From Cubamyces lactineus (lineage: Eukaryota > Basidiomycota > Agaricomycetes > Polyporales > Polyporaceae), in the NCBI GenBank assembly GCA_022376465.1, contig JACDTU010000003.1, positions 1,364,001 through 1,428,000 of the forward strand: a DNA stretch of 64,000 nucleotides, written 5' to 3'. The translations under genes and the position numbers were made by a program. The notes below the pieces were generated by a model. That model was not told where the DNA came from, did not search any database, and was given only the letters and a program-made list of their open reading frames with translations. Shown in pieces: positions 19,384 to 31,900 of this stretch (the first letter of the stretch is position 1; every line of letters starts with the position of its first letter).

Positions 19384-20689
19384 ATGCCGGTGGCCTCAAG
19401 TTGGGTCACTCATCGAGTGGTATTCTTGACTGTGTCCTACCTCTACGCTTCTGTGCTCTATATCCATTTGCCTGGGGTAGTTGCTGATATGAAGACCGTC
19501 GTAATCGACGATACGTACGGCGACCAGATCACTGGAGCAATGCCAGTGTACTCCCCTCCCGCGAGTTGGACACAAAACCAACCATGTGGCCTTGCGAACG
19601 GACGCCCAGTGAACCCGGACCCGAGTATGGCGTGGAACGGTACCTGGCATGGTTCGGCTGGTGCAGCAGCCGACACTGCTCTACTCACCATCGATTTCAA
19701 TTTCACTGGTATGTGGGATCAACTTGTACCGCAGCCTTCGCTAACGTCAATGAACGTCTCAGGGGATTGGCTCTCAATATACTGCATCGTTTTGGGGGGC
19801 GATCGCGACAATGTAGCGGCTTCGAACATGTCCTTCGAGTTAGATGGACAACAGGTCGGGCGATTCTACCGCGACGTCTCCGGACAGACAGAAGGGGCAG
19901 GGGACTTGTCACTTCACTACAACGTCTCCGTCTTCAACGCTTCCGTGCCAGAGGGACAACACGCCCTGAGAATCTCCTCGGTAGACTACTCGCGCATGTT
20001 GTTCGACTACGTGCTGTATACGTAAGTGGTGTCTCCCTACTTTCGTACGTGTCGCGTCGCCGACTATTCGCTCCAGGACAAATACAGATCTCTCAGATTT
20101 GAGGTCATCTACCACCAACGATGCTTCCGACGGATCTGGCCGAATTGCAGCTGCCATGGCCTCCTCGTCATCAACGAACGCCCATGCCAGTCCCGCGGTC
20201 GTGGCAGGAGTTGCGGTTGCAGTAGCCGTAGTTGTCCTGATCATCGGCGCCTCTATATTCGTACTCAGGCGCAGTCGTCTGGCTAAGCTCCGTCGCGCGG
20301 GCTGTCTCAACCTCAATCCTCCTGAGGATGATCGCAGGCTTGCCTATCACCCCGACAGAGTGGACGATATCGAGACAACAGCTTTCGCTGCATCAAATGG
20401 GGAATCTTTGTCTCTTAATATCCACCCATACACTCACCCCTCGCCGTCTCGATCAGAAGACGGCCTCCTACAGCCCTCTCCTCAAGAAGGACCAGACTCA
20501 TTTACCCCTCTCCTGCATTCTTCCATGCACCTCCAGTCTGACATGCCTCCCGACCGGAAACTACCACGGATTGTTGTGATGGGCACTGAAACTCGGCTGG
20601 AGGGACCCGATAACTCTATGGCACGTATTGCTCGCCAAAGGGTTGCCGAAAGAGAAGCAGAGCTTATTGGGCGCGTGCACGAAGTCTAA
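19384..20689 (+). CDS. Single-span membrane protein with secreted-side beta domain (basidiomycete family)
   Basis: Cell-surface type I membrane protein, role unknown. The ATG at 19384 begins MPVASSWVTHR followed by a hydrophobic signal segment (VVFLTVSYLYASVLYIHL). The extracellular part of about 180 residues has AWNGTWH, then FNFTG joined to DWLSIYCIV over a 54-nt intron at about 19710, FELDGQQVG, several N-glycosylation sequons, and LFDYVLYT. This pattern recurs in many Agaricomycete proteins. An intron at about 20022 then leads to a Ser/Thr linker, one transmembrane helix (VVAGVAVAVAVVVLIIGAS), a basic stop-transfer LRRSRLAKLRR, and a Ser/Pro-rich cytoplasmic tail of about 130 residues ending at TAA. 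The 54-nt intron is a multiple of three, so retention would not break the frame. Confidence 0.8.
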
Positions 20690-21305
20690 GCCAACGTCAA
20701 GTCGTTTTGCTCCTCATATCATGGGTCATTTTGCGCTTCCAGATCTTCGCTGCGTCCATTCGGATAGCGACAGACGGAGGCGAAATGGAAAATGTCGCTC
20801 GGAAACGGATTGGAGGTTGTCGATTCACCCAGGCACTACATAGCTCTAGAATATTGCGACGTAATGAAGCCACAAAAGAGAACAGGATTCATGAGGTATT
20901 GTGTACAAATGGTTTGGGACGTTACTACTTGTGTGTTTGGTAGCCCGGGGCGATGCGTTATCTTCGCAGGGTTCTTCTTGGGGTATATCCAGTAGTATTA
21001 TAGGAATCTATATATGAGCCTCCTTCGATTGCATGTGCCCAGTGCTTGCATCAAATGGAATGCAATTGGTTGAGTCGAAGCTAAGTCGTGGCGCAAGCAC
21101 ACCATCGTTGTAAGCCAGTCATACACTACACCTTCCAAAATGAGAATGGCACTCCTCCCTACATGCGGACCGGACCCGCCACCGTCTAAGTGAAGCTTGG
21201 TCTCTGGCCTCTACACAATTCATTCCATCTTCATTTCTGCCCTTCTCTGCAGTTTATAACCCATAATCGGTGACGACGACGACAACACCCGCATTCACGC
21301 TTGAT
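20690..21305. other. Intergenic, 3' flank and THOC3 promoter
   Basis: About 615 bases. No supported gene; short frames here are unspliced and featureless. Contains the terminator of the membrane-protein gene and the promoter of the THOC3 gene. Confidence 0.4.
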
Positions 21306-22800
21306 ATGGCCTCTCAATTCAACCCTAACGCCGCCGCCGACGAAGAAATCCCGCCCCCGGAGAGGCCGCCATCTCCTCCGCCGCACACCACATTCGCAAC
21401 GCGAGACGTCTATGTACGGATACACTGGCCGCAATGACACCATGAGCGATGTCGGTGACGGTCGCGTTTCTTCCTCGTAATAGGCCCCCACGTTCTCCGC
21501 CTTTCGCCCGCGCGACATCCGGTTCACGTCCTCGCAAGCCATGAACCACATCGCATGGAGCTGTGATGGAAAGAAGCTCGGTGCGGTCGGGATTGACAAG
21601 GTAGTGAGGATATGGTCTCCAGAGAAGACGGTAGTGTGCATTCCATTGAGGCCTTTGGTCCGTGAACGTAGGCTGACCCTTCACAGATGGAGCCTCGCTC
21701 CTGTACCACTTACTCAGGCGGCCACACCGACGACGTTGACTATATTGCATGGAATCCGACGCACCCCGAACTCTTCTGTACCTCGAGTCAGAAGGACAAG
21801 AGAGTAGTATTCTGGGACGGTCGCCGTGAGTATACCATGTCCATGTCCACCGTCGTCTGCCTGAACAGTGCTTAGAAACTCGATATGTCCAACAAATTCC
21901 TTTGAAGGCCGCTCCTGCGCAGCTGAACTATTCTCCGGACGGCAAGACCATCTTGTACACAACAGTCAACCGGCTCATGTCTGTGCTCACCTTCGGCAAG
22001 GAGGGTGAAGAAGCGAAGGAGCAATGGCACCAGGCCGACATGGGAGGAGTACGTGATCTCATTCAACATTTGGAAGGCCATTTCTTGTGCTGAGCTATCG
22101 CACTGAATGCAGAAAATTATCTCCGCGTCGACGGCGACGTTTAATCACGTCGGCGATGGTATCGTGCTCACGCACCAATCCGAGACGTACATCCGCATCC
22201 TAGACTACCCCGGGCTGAACGTGGTGCAAAGCACACCAGCACATGTCGGTGGTTGCGTCGCCGCGGCCCTCGATCCCAGGGGCAGGTATGTGCACTTCTC
22301 TCATTCTTCATTTCTCCAGCGCGTTGCCGGATTGGGCTGACAGGCGAGCAGGTATCTTGCCTCCGGAGGGCGCGACTCGATCGTGAACCTCTTCGACCTG
22401 TCGGAATGGATCTGCGTGCGAACGATCACGGCTTGCGAGTACGTCCTCCACCGCGTGTTTCCAGCACGCCGCCCTCAATTAACCTCCGTGTTATCAGCAA
22501 TGCCATCAACGCCTTGAGCTTCTCCTACGACGGAGAGTTCATCGCCATCGCCAACGCAGGCAACTACATTGACATCGTAGGTGTCTATCGTGCTGGTCTC
22601 GAGCGAGATGCTGACGTCTCCCTTCGCAGTGCGCAGTGGAGACAGGCATGCCTTTGCATCGTGTACCTGCGCTCGGTGCTTCGCCGACCGTCAGCTGGCA
22701 TCCTTCAAAATACATCATTGCCTATTGCGGTCAAACCAAGGTCAGAGAAGGTGGACCGCCACCCTCCGCCTGGATCAGCTTGTTCGGGCCTGGCATGTAG
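21306..22800 (+). CDS. THOC3: THO complex subunit 3 (Tex1), WD40 protein
   Basis: WD40 beta-propeller subunit of the THO/TREX complex, which couples transcription to mRNA export in the nucleus. The ATG at 21306 starts MASQFNPNAAADEEIPPPERP. Exons join in phase over seven introns (donors near 21414, 21630, 21825, 22048, 22287, 22438 and 22578). WD repeat signatures in order: MNHIAWSCDGKKLGAVGIDK-VVRIWSPEK, HTDDVDYIAWNPTHPELFCT...VVFWDGR, PAQLNYSPDGKTILYTT, TYIRILDYPGL, GGCVAAALDPRGRYLASGG-RDSIVNLFDL, NAINALSFSYDGEFIAIAN. The end is SKYIIAYCGQTK...WISLFGPGM. The total of about 370 residues fits the family. GGCVAAALDPRGRYLA and the lone-Cys propeller blade are typical of Tex1/THOC3. Together with Barentsz it is the second mRNP factor in the window. 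Confidence 0.93.
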
Positions 22801-23622
22801 ATTGTTGTATCATTTTCTCAGTGTATTGTATGCGAAGCACAGTCGTCAGAAGCACACCTTGTTGCACAGATGTAATCATGCCACCGTGCTGTGTTGTGTG
22901 CCCTCGAGTTGAACGAACTATCCAACGCTACGGAGCGTCGAGCTGATGGTAACGGAGATGGAATTGCAAACTGTGCAGTCTAAACGCGACGATAGCGTAC
23001 TTGCGCTACATAGTAGAAAGCATAAGAGAGCGAGCCCTAGCGACGACTAGACTGGCTAAGCGAGTACCGAGCAAGCAATGTACGACAAGGAAGAGAGCAC
23101 TGACGCGGCAGCGGAGAATGCGAGTACGACAAAGATGGCAGAGCGACGCGTAGCGTGCGGGCGACGAAGAAAGCGAGAGAGACGAGAGAGATATCGTACG
23201 ACATAACCGACAGCGTGAGACGTTATAGCGTGCGATGTGAGACAGTATCGACAGTAATAGAGACAACTTGGGAGCGTACGTACGAGTTTGTGGAGAGCAA
23301 GATCGAGACACATAGACACAGAAAGAAGTGGAGAGGGGCATAGGGGCATAGGGAGACGAGATCGAGAGACGTTGCGAGACCGTGAGACGTGACGAGAAAG
23401 CGGCGAAACACGGTGCGAGACGATAAACAGCAAAAACAACGACGAGGCAAAACAAACGACAAAAAGGATGCAGGGACAACGAGATGCGAAAGTGTGCGAC
23501 ACGAGGAATCAAAGCGATAACTCAGCAGCAAACGGTATATACCATGATAAAATCCTCAGCGGGGGAGAAGTGTTCAGCGTCGAGTGGGTGTGGTGGGGTC
23601 CGGATTATATGGTCTTGATAGT
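22801..23622. other. Convergent intergenic region with purine-rich tract
   Basis: About 820 bases between two converging genes. No supported gene. Long minus-strand open frames here are Ser/Leu/Arg-rich products of the low-complexity sequence, not genes. Confidence 0.55.
23178..23422. repeat. Degenerate GAGAC-rich low-complexity tract
   Basis: Ten occurrences of GAGAC fall in about 245 bases, with irregular spacing and many GAGA or CGAGA variants, so the plus strand is strongly purine-rich. On the minus strand, where the upstream gene is transcribed, it reads as repeated GTCTC in the presumed 3' UTR. Confidence 0.75.
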
Positions 23623-26600
23623 TCAAGCATAGCCGTAGTAGCCGCTCTCAGCGCCTGACGGGGGACGGACGACGACGTCGGGGAGGACTTCCTGCTTGCG
23701 AAGAAGCGCGCGTTCCTTGGTGGTCTCGTTGCGCGCGAGCTTGAGCGGCTTGAGTGTACCCTTGCCCTTACCAGCACGCGCAGGAGCGTCAGGGTCGGCG
23801 TTCTCATCCGTCACCTTGCTCTTCTTGCTCAAGGTCAGCGGGCGAGTGTCGGCCGACGACTGGTTGAGGTTGCGCTCCTGGAGCAGTGAGAGCGGACGGA
23901 GGCCGCCGGCGGGCGGCGAGGCCATCTTCGCCTTCTTGCTCTTGGACTTCGGCGACTTGGGCACAAGCGGGCGGATTGCGCGGGCACCCCACTGCGCGAA
24001 ACCCTGAGACTTCGGAACTTCAATCTGGGGAGACGAAGGCGCGTTCTCGTCCGAAACGATGTATTTGATGCTGGAACGGCGGGTCGCAGTCGGGCCATCG
24101 CGCATCTTGGGCACAGGAGGCGCACGCGACTTCGACTTGGGCTTCGTGCGCTGCGACTCGTGCGGCGTGCTCGAGGCGAGCGGGCCTTCGGCCTCAAAAT
24201 TCTCCATGTCGAACAAGGTCAATTCGGACGCAGAAGAAGGCGGCGGAAGGGGGACGCGCAGCTCCTGGTCGAGCGCCGTGATTAAGGTCGCTAGCGAGTT
24301 GCGAGAGCCTGCGCGGCCATCGTGAACCTCAATGGGCAGGGAGAGGGTGTCCGGGCCGAACGTCTGAGCAGAGACCGGGCGCTGACGCTGAGCAGGGGAG
24401 GCAGGGCGCAAGAGTTCATCGTCCTCGGTGACGACATTGAGGTGCGAGCCAGAGTTAGGAACAAGCTCGCCACCGTAGACGGTGTTCCGCCTGTGGCTGT
24501 GGTCACTGGGCGTGGACGCGAACTGGCCGATCTTGCTTTCCAATGCGCGGTTGAGGTCGCTCCTCCAGGTCGAGAGCGCATGAATGCCGTCCTTGCCCAG
24601 GCTCAGGCTGTGGAGTGTTGATATTAGTCCGCTATCCGTAAGAAATGGTCAAATTGTTACGTACCTGGGCAAGCTGAAGTGATGCCGGCGGTGCGTAGAG
24701 GTCTTCTTCTGCCTAGCAGGTACCTTCTTGTCCTCAACAGGGGTCGAGTGCATATCCGGAGAAGAGAAGTCCGTCGAGAAGCCACTCGAGAAGCCGCCCA
24801 TCTCAGCAGGCACAGTCCTCGAGCTCTTCATCGTGCCGGTCTGGTGCACATTCCGGTCACGAGGAGACACGCGGTCCCAGTCCTCGCGCACGCGTACGTC
24901 CGCGCCGATCTTGAGGCCGGGCACAAGGAGCGGGAGAACCCTCGCCGAGAGCGCGTCGATCTCCGCAACGTCGTCGCCGGCGATAGGGCCGAAGGAGAAG
25001 CCGACTGAGGATGAAGACTGCGAGTGCGACTTCCGATGCGACAACAAGCGGGCCTTGCGCTCACGAACGGAGGGCGGAGTAGGCGGAAGAGGCGACGCGG
25101 GCGGCGGTGACATCGGGAAGCGCGGGTCTGGACCGACGCTGACGCTAGTAATGGACGAGACAGAACGGACACGGAGGTGCTGCGAGTGACGCGAAGCCTT
25201 CTGGGTCTGGGGAGTCTCAACACCGCTGACTGCGACACCGACAGCAGAGTCATCCATAGACGCGCGGCGCTCAGCAGTCGGAGAGGGCGGGACGACCATC
25301 GTAGTCGCAAGCGCGGAGTAGTGGCGCTGAGCGATCATGATTTGCGTCTGAAATGCTGCGCCGTCGGAAGTACCAGAGTAATACGAGCTAGCCTTGCTCT
25401 CCTTGCGGGGACGCGTGTGACCAAGCTCAGCGCTGAGCTCCGATTGTGCGGGAGTCGGAGGGAGGGAGCGCTCAGTCGCCATCTGCATGGGCAACGGTGG
25501 GGTGAGCGGCTCCTCTTGCATCTTCTCGCCCTCAGGAGGAAGCACAGCGAGTTTGGGCTTGGGCTGGAGCAGTCCGAGTGCACGACCAATCTTGCCCCTG
25601 CCATCGACAGCATCACCGTTCGTAAGCCAGACATCAGTGCTACGACGGCCCTCGACGACGGTGACGCTGCCGCTACGCTTGTACTCGTGGGAGAACTTGT
25701 ACGAGGGCGCGGTGCTCTGGGGAGAAGGCGCACGCAGAACAGCAGACGGAGGGTCGTTGTAAGTCTCAAAGAGCCCAGACGGGATAGGGATAGGCGACCG
25801 GAATAGAATGTTCGCAGCAAGCAGAGGAGCAGAGAGCGTGACCGAGAGCAACAGCAAGATAGATGCGAAGGGGCTAGTGGCGGAACCGGGGGAGACCATG
25901 AACAAATAAGGAAGGCTAAGGCCCTACAAAAACATACAGTCAGTAAACGCACAAAATCTATGATCCATGCAACGTACGAGAGGCACCCAGATCATGAGCA
26001 GCCAGCCAATGGTGCGATATATCGTCATGTCAAGGTCACCCGAGGACGTAGAAGAGAAGCTGTTGAACCCCTTCTCAGCTTGGCTGTTCTCCGGCACATA
26101 TCCATATCCACCAAGGACTTCCGCACTAGCCATAGCGGGAGTCATAGGACGCGAAACGGCAGTAGATGGCAGCATGTCGGTGCCAAGACCAGGAAGCGTA
26201 GCAGCGGACGGGGGCGGAGACGGAGGGTGAGTAGTCGGGAAAGACCAGTTCGACAGAGTAGGCTGGTAGGTCGACGGCTCAGTCAACCAGGACGACTGAG
26301 AGCCCATACGGGGAGCCTGGCGCTTGAACGGGTCAGGATCATCGTTGATGTGCGCAGACGTGGTAGAAGCCGGTCGGTACGGAGCAGGCAACGGCGGGAC
26401 CGGGGGCACAGATTCACGGCTACCGAAAGGAGTGGCAGGGTTGAACCAGAACGAGGACTTCGGCGCAAGAGAGGGGTACGACGCGGTCACGGGATTCGGA
26501 AGCATACGCGCGCTAGCGTTGGAAGGAGCGCGAGAGTGGTGGGTGTGGTGCGTCGAGAACGAGAATGCGGAAATGCTCTCGCAGCGGGAGCTGGCGCGGG

Positions 26601-27375
26601 AAGTGATCCACGAGCTGCCGTCCTTAAGTGCGTCGATGTCCTCAGTAGCGAAGGACGGGCGAGGCTTCTCCTCCTCCATCACCTTAGCGGGCGGCCATGG
26701 GTCGCGGATGTCGTTCAGCGCAGCAAGGTTACGCTTGATGATCACAAGCGTGCCGACGAGGCATCCAAACGCAATGCTGCTGAAAACAGCAATGGTAGTG
26801 GAATATGCGACAAGGCCAATGAAGAGACCGCTGACATTCGTGGCCGCGAAGACGCCAGCAAGCGCAGTGGACGTGACTACCAGAACGAGAGTGGGAGCCC
26901 AGAGCATCCAATGCTTGCCTCCAAATGACACTGGGCGGCCCATGCGAACGTGCAGGAGAGTGAGTGCTGAGACAATGAAGAGACAAGATTGTCTCAGCGT
27001 GAGGGCGAACCAAAGCCTGACGGCTGAGGCGGGGTCATGGGCAATGGTGTAGTCGATGGGACCTCCGAGGTATTCGTTCACAGCTTGCCATGTGAAGATA
27101 GCGAGAGCAAGGAGGTCACAGGTAGCGAGCCAGATATGGCTCTTATCTGCAGGAGAAATAGACCGGTAGTCAGGAAGGCCGAATTCGGACTGCAAGGGTT
27201 CGCTGTCAGTGTCTCTGCCCAGGCCGGCACGGTGTGAGCGGGAATAACTCACAGGGGCCACTCGACGGCTGAGAGGATGTGGTGGCAAAATTGGAATGAG
27301 AATGCGAAGAATTACGAACGCTGAGGATGCGAAGGAGACGAAAGCAAGTGCAAGTGTCGGAATGAGAGGGATCAT
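23623..27375 (-). CDS. Seven-span membrane protein with long disordered tail
   Basis: Function unknown; topology resembles a receptor. The ATG at 27375 starts MIPLIPTLALAFVSF. Seven hydrophobic segments can be read: TM1 at the N-terminus, TM2 IWLATCDLLALAIFTWQAV, TM3 LWFALTLRQSCLFIVSALTL, TM4 LWAPTLVLVVTSTALAGVFA, TM5 IGLVAYSTTIAVFSSIAFG, TM6 TIYRTIGWLLMIWVPL joined over an intron to GLSLPYLFMV, TM7 ASILLLLSVTLSAPLLAA. Between TM5 and TM6 lies a Ser/Pro-rich loop of about 220 residues. After TM7 comes a tail of about 750 residues rich in Ser, Pro, Arg and Lys. Introns at about 27250-27190, 25961-25908 and 24660-24605 keep the frame. No canonical GPCR motif is seen. It is head to head with NDUFB9. 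Orthologues seem confined to basidiomycetes as far as I recall. Confidence 0.8.
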
Positions 27376-27765
27376 GTTGGCGTGAGTTCTTGACGAGCTT
27401 GAGGACGATTATTGAGGTCTTGAGGGAGCGTCGTGTGCGTTGAGCGTGGTGGCGTAAGGCCTTCGGCGAGCCGTCGAGCGGAAGAGAGTCGCGGTCGTGA
27501 AGAGAAGAGCGTTGTCCACGGCGAACACGAGTGCGCGCACCTTGCCCAGAATCCGAACCGTGGTAATATCCCCCGACGGGCGCGTACACCCACACGAACA
27601 AATACTGCCCAAATAGTCCAGGCCCACGCGTCCGCGCGCTTGTCACGTGGCCGCGTCGCTATGTCACTCTGTCACGAGCGCGTCACAGTGTGCGAACGCT
27701 ATCAAGCGCCGAAGAGCCGCCATGGACGAGTGAGGGAAGCGCCCGACGGCGTCCAGCACTTAACC
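27376..27765. promoter_or_regulatory. Bidirectional promoter, 7TM protein / NDUFB9
   Basis: About 390 bases separate the two divergent start codons. GC-rich with several CGCG and GTCACG words. No coding exon is supported here. Confidence 0.5.
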
Positions 27766-28368
27766 ATGTCGTCCCTCCCTGCGCCGTTCACGGCGGCCCA
27801 CAGGTCCTATGTGAAGCGTCTCTACCGCCGCATCCTCACCAATGAACTTGACTGGATTGTACAACGCGACCTTTGGAGGGCCCGTGCACTAGCTATCCGT
27901 GCGGAGTTTGAGAGAAACAGGTGCGTGCACACAGGGTTCTTGCAGTGTCTGGTATACATATTCATCTTGTCGCGACTCGCTGTGCTATCTCTGCATACGA
28001 ATAGGGACGTACACGACCCCCGCGCCCTCGCTGCACTCTTTGCAAAGGCCGAGGCAGCACTTGCGGACCGCAAGCATCCCGATCCCTACCGCCGTGAGTG
28101 CCAGTGCAGTCATAATCATCTCCTGTGTTCATCTCGCACGCAATGCAGCACCGGAGGCTCCCGATGGCACCAAATGGTACGTGAAATGCAGTCGCTTAAA
28201 GACGCCAATCGCTGACTACTTCCGACTGCAGGGAGCGCAACCTGCCGGTACGTTGGATCTCATTTCACACCTCTGGACGGGCAACTCATCACACGCACTC
28301 AGCCTCCCGTTGGCCCCCTTTTCGACCACGAGACGTACAACGAGGAGCATGGTCGGGCTGGGCACTGA
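27766..28368 (+). CDS. NDUFB9: NADH:ubiquinone oxidoreductase subunit B9 (LYR protein)
   Basis: Accessory LYR-family subunit (B22) of mitochondrial complex I, on the matrix side of the inner membrane. The ATG at 27766 gives MSSLPAPFTAAHRSYVKRLY with the LYR motif in KRLYRRIL, then WIVQRDLWRARALAIRAEFE. Four introns splice in phase (donors at 27921, 28094, about 28170 and 28231), giving NRDVHDPRALAALFAKAEA, HPDPYRPPEAPDGTKWERNL, and finally PPVGPLFDHETYNEEHG before TGA at 28366. The HPDPY...PPEAPDGTKWERN segment and the total of about 110 residues match NDUFB9 orthologues. Its presence means the organism has an ordinary complex I. Confidence 0.92.
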
Positions 28369-28915
28369 TGATAGGATGTATTGGTACACTTCAATCTATC
28401 GTTCCCTCGCCTTCGTTTGCTGTCGCGGTAGGACCCTCGTCGTTGTAAGAGCGTGCCCGTCATTCAAGAGGTTCAGTCACGACCGCGTGGTGACAATTCA
28501 AGAAATGAGGTTATTCGAAGAGTCAGGCAAATACTCCCACAAACGCCATTCTGGCAACTTCTGTATGATGTCCGTCATGTGTGAATCGTATTAATGATGG
28601 GTATGGCCTGGTGAAGTGTACACCCGCACTCTGCACGCAACGCATATGATACTCTGACGTCTCCCCGTGCGTCGACAACCTCTCCGATGAACTCGTGAGT
28701 GAATATCATGTGGAAGAGGAGAAATGCACGTGGCTGGATGGAGGACTCGTCCGATGGAGACCAGCGTCTGGCGGCGGAGGGCGGTTGTCTTGAATCGCCT
28801 GGGGTGGTTCTGCACGAGAGTGAACCCCATCCGACCTCCATCTCTTCCTCTCCGTAGCGCCGCCCCCACGTCCCTAGCTTCGCGCTCTCTTTCTCTTTGC
28901 TCGCCATCCTGCTCG
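28369..28915. other. Intergenic, NDUFB9 3' flank and lipin promoter
   Basis: About 550 bases with no supported gene. A CT-rich stretch just before the lipin ATG (about 28840-28910) is a typical fungal core-promoter feature. Confidence 0.4.
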
Positions 28916-31900
28916 ATGAACTACCTCCGCGGCGCGGTCAGCGCTATCAGTGCACCGTACCAGTACTACAAGGACCTCAATCCCTCCACCCTCACAGGCG
29001 CCATCGACGTCATTGTCGTCCGCAGGCCCAAGAACATTGCCGAGCTCCCACCAGAGGCTCCCCCACGACAGCTTACAGACGAGGAGACCGAGCTAGTCTG
29101 CTCCCCCTTCCATGTTAGGTTTGGCAAATGGCAGGTACTCAGGCCGCAGGACAAGAAGGTGCGTGTGCGACCGCTCGGATCTTATCGCGCAGCTAACCTT
29201 GCGGGCATAGGTCGACGTCTTCGTCAATGGACAACTGGTGCCGTTCTCTATGAAGATTGGAGAGGCCGGTGAGGCCTTCTTTGTCTTCGAGACGGACGAG
29301 GACGTCCCGGACGCGCTCGTGACCAGTCCTATTCTTGAAGCCACCAAGCCAGGGCAGACCAACGCGCAGGCTCGCGAAAGCGGCAGGTTCGGTGCTGGTG
29401 CGCCTTCACCACAGCCGAAAGAATCTCAAGGCGGCTCCCAAGAGCCAGAGTTCCTCGATTTGAACGCGTCCGCGGATAGTCAGTCTCGAGATGACCTCAC
29501 GACTTCTTCCATACCTTCCGCTGAGAAGACACAGGGTGAGAACTCTGACTCCCCATCGGTCCTTTCGCGTACGGCGGAGCTCGGCAAGGCTATGTTGGGT
29601 GTTGCACATGAGGTGGAAAGGACAGGTGCGGACAAGCTAAAAGACCAGTCCGTAAAGGAGGCTCTGAAGGAGGCGGAGCGGGGCCAGCGAGAATTTGTCA
29701 AAGATAGGACGGCTGCGACCCTCAACGTAGCACACAATGCCGCCATCAACTTCCCTTCATTAGAGGACAAGGGTGATGAGATCCTACCGGAGGCAGAGAT
29801 GGAGAACGTCCATGAACCAGACGTGCGGTATACCAATAGTGAGCTAAACTGGCTTCCCATACAACACAGAGATTCTGACCAAGTGGAGTGCAGACATGGT
29901 CTTTGATGTGGAAGGCTACCATGCTCAGTCGCATGGCAGAGAAGCATCAGACGCGACGCTCAAGAGCAGACCAAGAGGCTCATCCCCTTCCGACACGTCC
30001 AGTCCAGATCGAACACCGGGTCCCTCTCGTATGTAGTAGCATGCCCAATCACGCTGCGGTGGAGCTAATAGTCAACCCCCTCAGGCACGCCCTCACCATC
30101 GCCATCTACACCACCGTCGTCATCCGTGGCCTTCCCTACCTTCCGCGCAACCTCCGAACCACCGCCTGATCACGACGACTTCTCCGAGCCCTCTTCCTCC
30201 CGTCTAGCCAACACCTCCACCGTCACACGAACGCCTTCCAGCAGTGCCGCGCCCCGCCCACATCTCTCCGCCCTCCCAGCAGCCAACACCTCTGATACGG
30301 AAGAATACACATGGGATTGGGGCAACTTCCCCCAGAAGACGCCAGTGCGCACGTCGTTCCCCCACACACTAGGTCATGGGCACGGGCATCTTACCGGAAC
30401 CTCGATGGACCTGACGCCGCGCAAGGGCAAAGGGCGCATGGTTTCCGAAGACCCCGACGCAGAACAACTCGCGAGGGGACGCACGAGCGTAGTCCGCGAT
30501 CAGGATAGCGCTTCATACGGTTTGGGTGGTAGATTGACTGTGGACAAGAAGGACCCGACACGCTTCCGGGTATTCATCGAGGGGCGCGTGGTTGAGTTCG
30601 AGTTGGCTCTTGTGTCTGCTGCAGACGGCGATACAGCTGCTGCTGGGCCACTAGGCGGAGAGGACGAGGTGGAGGATGACAAGCGGTTCGAGCAAAACAA
30701 GGTTGACTTTGACCGCTTTTTGAACGAGCCTTGGATTGTAGAGGACGCGAACCTCGTGCTTCGGTGGGCAGGAGACAAGTGCGTTCTGTTCATGCATGAC
30801 GATGTCCTCACTGGGTCCTGACAAGCCCTCCTTCAGATACATCCGACGACAGGATGGATCTCCACTCATGGAAGCCCTCGTCACCTGGCGCGAGTCTGCC
30901 CTGCGCGACAAGCATTCGCACCTGTCCTCCCGCCCCACGTCCCCACAACCCCTCTCCGAAGACGAAGCCATCAGGTCTGAAGGAGACGAGCCTGCCTCTG
31001 AAGACCGCCGGCCCAAACGCTCCGTCACCGCTACAGGCACTGAGAGCGTAGCGGACAGCACGAGTCGCGCGCCGACCTCCTCGTCCTGGGTGCGGTGGTG
31101 GAGCCGTAGTCGTCGCACGGAAGCTACGCGCCCAGATCTCAGCCACACCAATTCAGAGCCCTCTGCGGTCGTAACGGTAAGCGCTACCCTTGGCGAATGC
31201 ATGAAGTTGAATTCGCTGATCGCGCTATCGTAGGCAAAGCTGAGAGCGACGGAGGCCTCGACTCCAGTAGACACGACATCAGCGATGCGCCGCACCGCGA
31301 CGTCTGCATCGGCTCCCCCACTACCCAGCACTCCCGAGTCTAACTCGTCATCGGCGAGCACGCCAACCCGGGGCACGCCAGAACCGCATAAGAGGTTCGC
31401 GAAGACGCTGCGTCTGACTTCCAGCCAGCTGGTATGTCTGCACTGCAGGATTTACCGTCCCGTCGGAAATACTGATATGACGGCCTCTGTAGAAATCGCT
31501 GAATCTCAAATCTGGCGCGAATTCCGTCACGTTCTCGCTGTCGGCTACTGGGGTCGCGGCGTGTAGTGCGCGATTGTTTGTCTGGGACTATACGGACTCG
31601 GTCGTCGTGTCCGATATTGACGGGACGATCACCAAGTAAGCATAGTTACGCCGCTCAGCGTGAGCTCCAACTCACCTTTCACAGGTCGGATGCGTTGGGT
31701 CATGTCTTCACGATGATCGGACGCGACTGGACGCACATGGGTGTCGCGAAGTTGTATACCGACATCTGCAGGAACGGGTACAAGATCATGTACCTGACTT
31801 CGCGAGCCATTGGACAAGCGGATTCTACGCGCGAGTACCTGAAGGGCATCAAGCAGAACGAGTACCAGCTGCCGGAAGGCCCCGTCATCATGAGCCCCGA

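Noticed and set aside
23006..23531. Three overlapping minus-strand frames rich in Ser, Leu and Arg
   Set aside because: They come from the purine-rich GAGAC tract, which lacks stops in several frames; no motif or splice support.
25960..27052. Plus-strand frames of 322 and 242 codons
   Set aside because: Antisense shadows of the seven-span protein gene; Arg-rich composition and no motif.
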